Positions 62,898 to 64,000 of a stretch of DNA of 64,000 nucleotides are shown here, piece after piece. Source of the stretch: Pseudoxanthomonas koreensis_A (lineage in GTDB: Bacteria; Pseudomonadota; Gammaproteobacteria; Xanthomonadales; Xanthomonadaceae); assembly GCF_041890415.1 (NCBI RefSeq), contig NZ_CP169056.1, forward strand, positions 868,001-932,000, read 5' to 3'. The first letter of the stretch is position 1. Each line of letters opens with the position of its first letter. A model generated the notes under the pieces. That model was not told where the DNA came from. It was given only the letters and a program-made list of their open reading frames with translations, and did no database searches. The position numbers and the translations under genes were made by a program.

Positions 62898-64000
62898 ATG
62901 CGGATCCACGCCATGACCCGCTCCCGCCTGCTCCTGCTCGCCGCCTGCCTGTCTGCCGTGGTGAGCGCCCACGCGCCCGCGGCGCCGCCCGCCACCGCCG
63001 CCGCGCCCGAACGCGCCGTGCAGGCCGGCCAGCCGCCAGCGACCGTCGATCCCGATTCCCCCGAGGCCGCCACCAGCCCGGCCCGCCAGGCCACCGACGC
63101 CTGGCTGGCCGCCTTCAACGCCGGCGATCGCGCGTCGCTCGAGGGCTATGCCAGGCGCTGGAACCCGAAGATGGACATCGACCGCCAGCTCGGCTTCCGC
63201 GGCGACACCGGCGGCTTCGTGCTGCTGCGGCGCGAGCCGGCGCCGCCGGGCGAGGCGCACGCGCTGCTGCGCGAGCGCGACGGCGATACCGTCGCGCGCG
63301 CCATCGCGACCATCACGCCGGCCGGCCACGCGCGCGTCGCGGTGCAGGCCATCGACCCGCCGGCCGACCTGCGCGTCGCGCGCCTGTCGCAGCGCGATGC
63401 GCTCGATGCGCTGGTCGCACGCGCCGATGCGCAGGCGGCGAGCGACGCGTTCTCCGGCGTGCTGCTGGTGGCCAGGGGCGACGAGGTGCTGCTGCAGCGC
63501 GCCTGGGGGCTGGCCGATCGCGCCGCGAACACGCCGGTGTCGCTGGACACCAAGTTCCGCCTGGGATCGATGAACAAGATGATCACCGCCGTGGCCGTGC
63601 TGCAGCTGGTGCAGCAGGGCAGGCTGTCGCTCGATGACACCGTGGGCGAGGCGCTGCAGGGTTATCCGAACGCGGAGGTCGGCGCGGCCACGATCCGCCA
63701 GCTGCTCACCCACAGCGGCGGCACCGGCGACATCTTCGGTCCCGACTTCGACGCGCAGCGCCTGTCGCTCCGCTCGCACGACGACTACCTGCGCCTGTAC
63801 GGGGCGCGGGGGACAGACCACGCGCCCGGCGCGGAACAGCGCTATTCGAACTACGGCTTCGTACTGCTGGGCGCGATCATCGAGCGCTCGAGCGGGCAGT
63901 CGTACTACGACTACGTCGACGCGCACGTGTACGGGCCGGCGGGGATGCGCGACAGCGGTTCGCTGCCCGAGGAGGTGGACGTGCCTGGACGCGCGGTGGC
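62898..64000 (+). CDS. Serine hydrolase, beta-lactamase family (partial)
   Basis: Open from ATG 62898 (MRIHAMTRSRLLLLAACLSAVVSA; ATG 62913 is an alternative) to the window end with no stop, so the C-terminus is missing. After a signal peptide come an Ala/Pro-rich linker and a domain (ATDAWLAAFNAGDRASLEGYARR ...) common before such enzymes. Then the class C-like hydrolase: GSMNKMITA holds the S-x-x-K catalytic serine and lysine, and RYSNYGFVLLG the Y-x-N motif. It is probably a periplasmic esterase or peptidase; antibiotic resistance should not be assumed. Confidence 0.9.
   Translation, partial: MRIHAMTRSRLLLLAACLSAVVSAHAPAAPPATAAAPERAVQAGQPPATVDPDSPEAATSPARQATDAWLAAFNAGDRASLEGYARRWNPKMDIDRQLGFRGDTGGFVLLRREPAPPGEAHALLRERDGDTVARAIATITPAGHARVAVQAIDPPADLRVARLSQRDALDALVARADAQAASDAFSGVLLVARGDEVLLQRAWGLADRAANTPVSLDTKFRLGSMNKMITAVAVLQLVQQGRLSLDDTVGEALQGYPNAEVGAATIRQLLTHSGGTGDIFGPDFDAQRLSLRSHDDYLRLYGARGTDHAPGAEQRYSNYGFVLLGAIIERSSGQSYYDYVDAHVYGPAGMRDSGSLPEEVDVPGRAV

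Noticed and set aside
62898..64000. Acquired class C beta-lactamase
   Set aside because: It has the SxxK and YxN motifs but also an extra N-terminal domain common in serine esterases/peptidases of this group, and the C-terminus with the KTG-type motif is outside the window.

Overview
The window is a high-GC, densely packed chromosomal segment. Gene content and order (folK-panB-panC-panD-pgi; kdsD-kdsC-lptC-lptA-lptB-rpoN-hpf-hprK-rapZ-EIIA-HPr-EI-mgtE; a suf operon led by an Rrf2 regulator; xanB next to amgK/murU) are those of the gammaproteobacterial family Xanthomonadaceae/Lysobacteraceae (Stenotrophomonas, Pseudoxanthomonas, Luteimonas, Lysobacter relatives). The genus cannot be fixed by eye. 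No rRNA, tRNA or CRISPR array was seen.

Layout. 1-4.9 kb, plus strand: end of pcnB, folK, the pantothenate genes panBCD and pgi. 5-8.1 kb: a small four-cysteine protein, a secreted ATP-dependent DNA ligase (LigE type) and the Mg2+ transporter MgtE. 8.2-18 kb, minus strand: one long syntenic block for Kdo synthesis, LPS transport, sigma-54, ribosome hibernation and a regulatory PTS (EI, HPr, mannose-type EIIA, HprK, RapZ) with no sugar permease. 18-26 kb: ibaG and murA, purM/purN, and a DUF2066 / AI-2E family / hda operon. 26-31.4 kb: murU and amgK (cell-wall sugar recycling), a bifunctional mannose-6-P isomerase / GDP-mannose pyrophosphorylase, an M20 peptidase and a ComEA-like DNA-binding protein.

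31.7-43.3 kb is an iron locus of three minus-strand units, each preceded by a Fur-like palindrome: (i) a PepSY membrane protein, DUF2271, DUF4198, ApbE and a membrane-anchored flavodoxin reductase; (ii) a small secreted protein and a TonB receptor; (iii) a second small secreted protein, a Fiu-like TonB receptor and the dioxygenase PiuC. Together they suggest siderophore uptake coupled to an extracytoplasmic flavin-based ferric reductase. DUF2271 carries a sequence resembling the FMN-attachment motif used by ApbE. 43.3-49.7 kb is a suf Fe-S assembly operon with its regulator and a promoter overlapping an inverted repeat.

49.9-64 kb is more accessory: SET-domain, M23 and HNH proteins, an alcohol dehydrogenase, DUF4287 and a truncated glutathione S-transferase lying between two copies of the HNH gene. 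The second copy is dead: it has a nonsense codon and an IS3-family element with 4-bp target duplications. After a GH31/PA14 alpha-xylosidase comes a roughly 450-bp degenerate array of 21-bp units whose core is the palindrome TTGCGCGCAA, then a YoaK-family membrane protein, a BamE-like lipoprotein and a serine hydrolase that runs off the window.

Most notable: the 21-bp array; a 14-bp sequence shared upstream of the secreted ligase and the ComEA-like gene; and the Fur-linked flavinylation/iron module.
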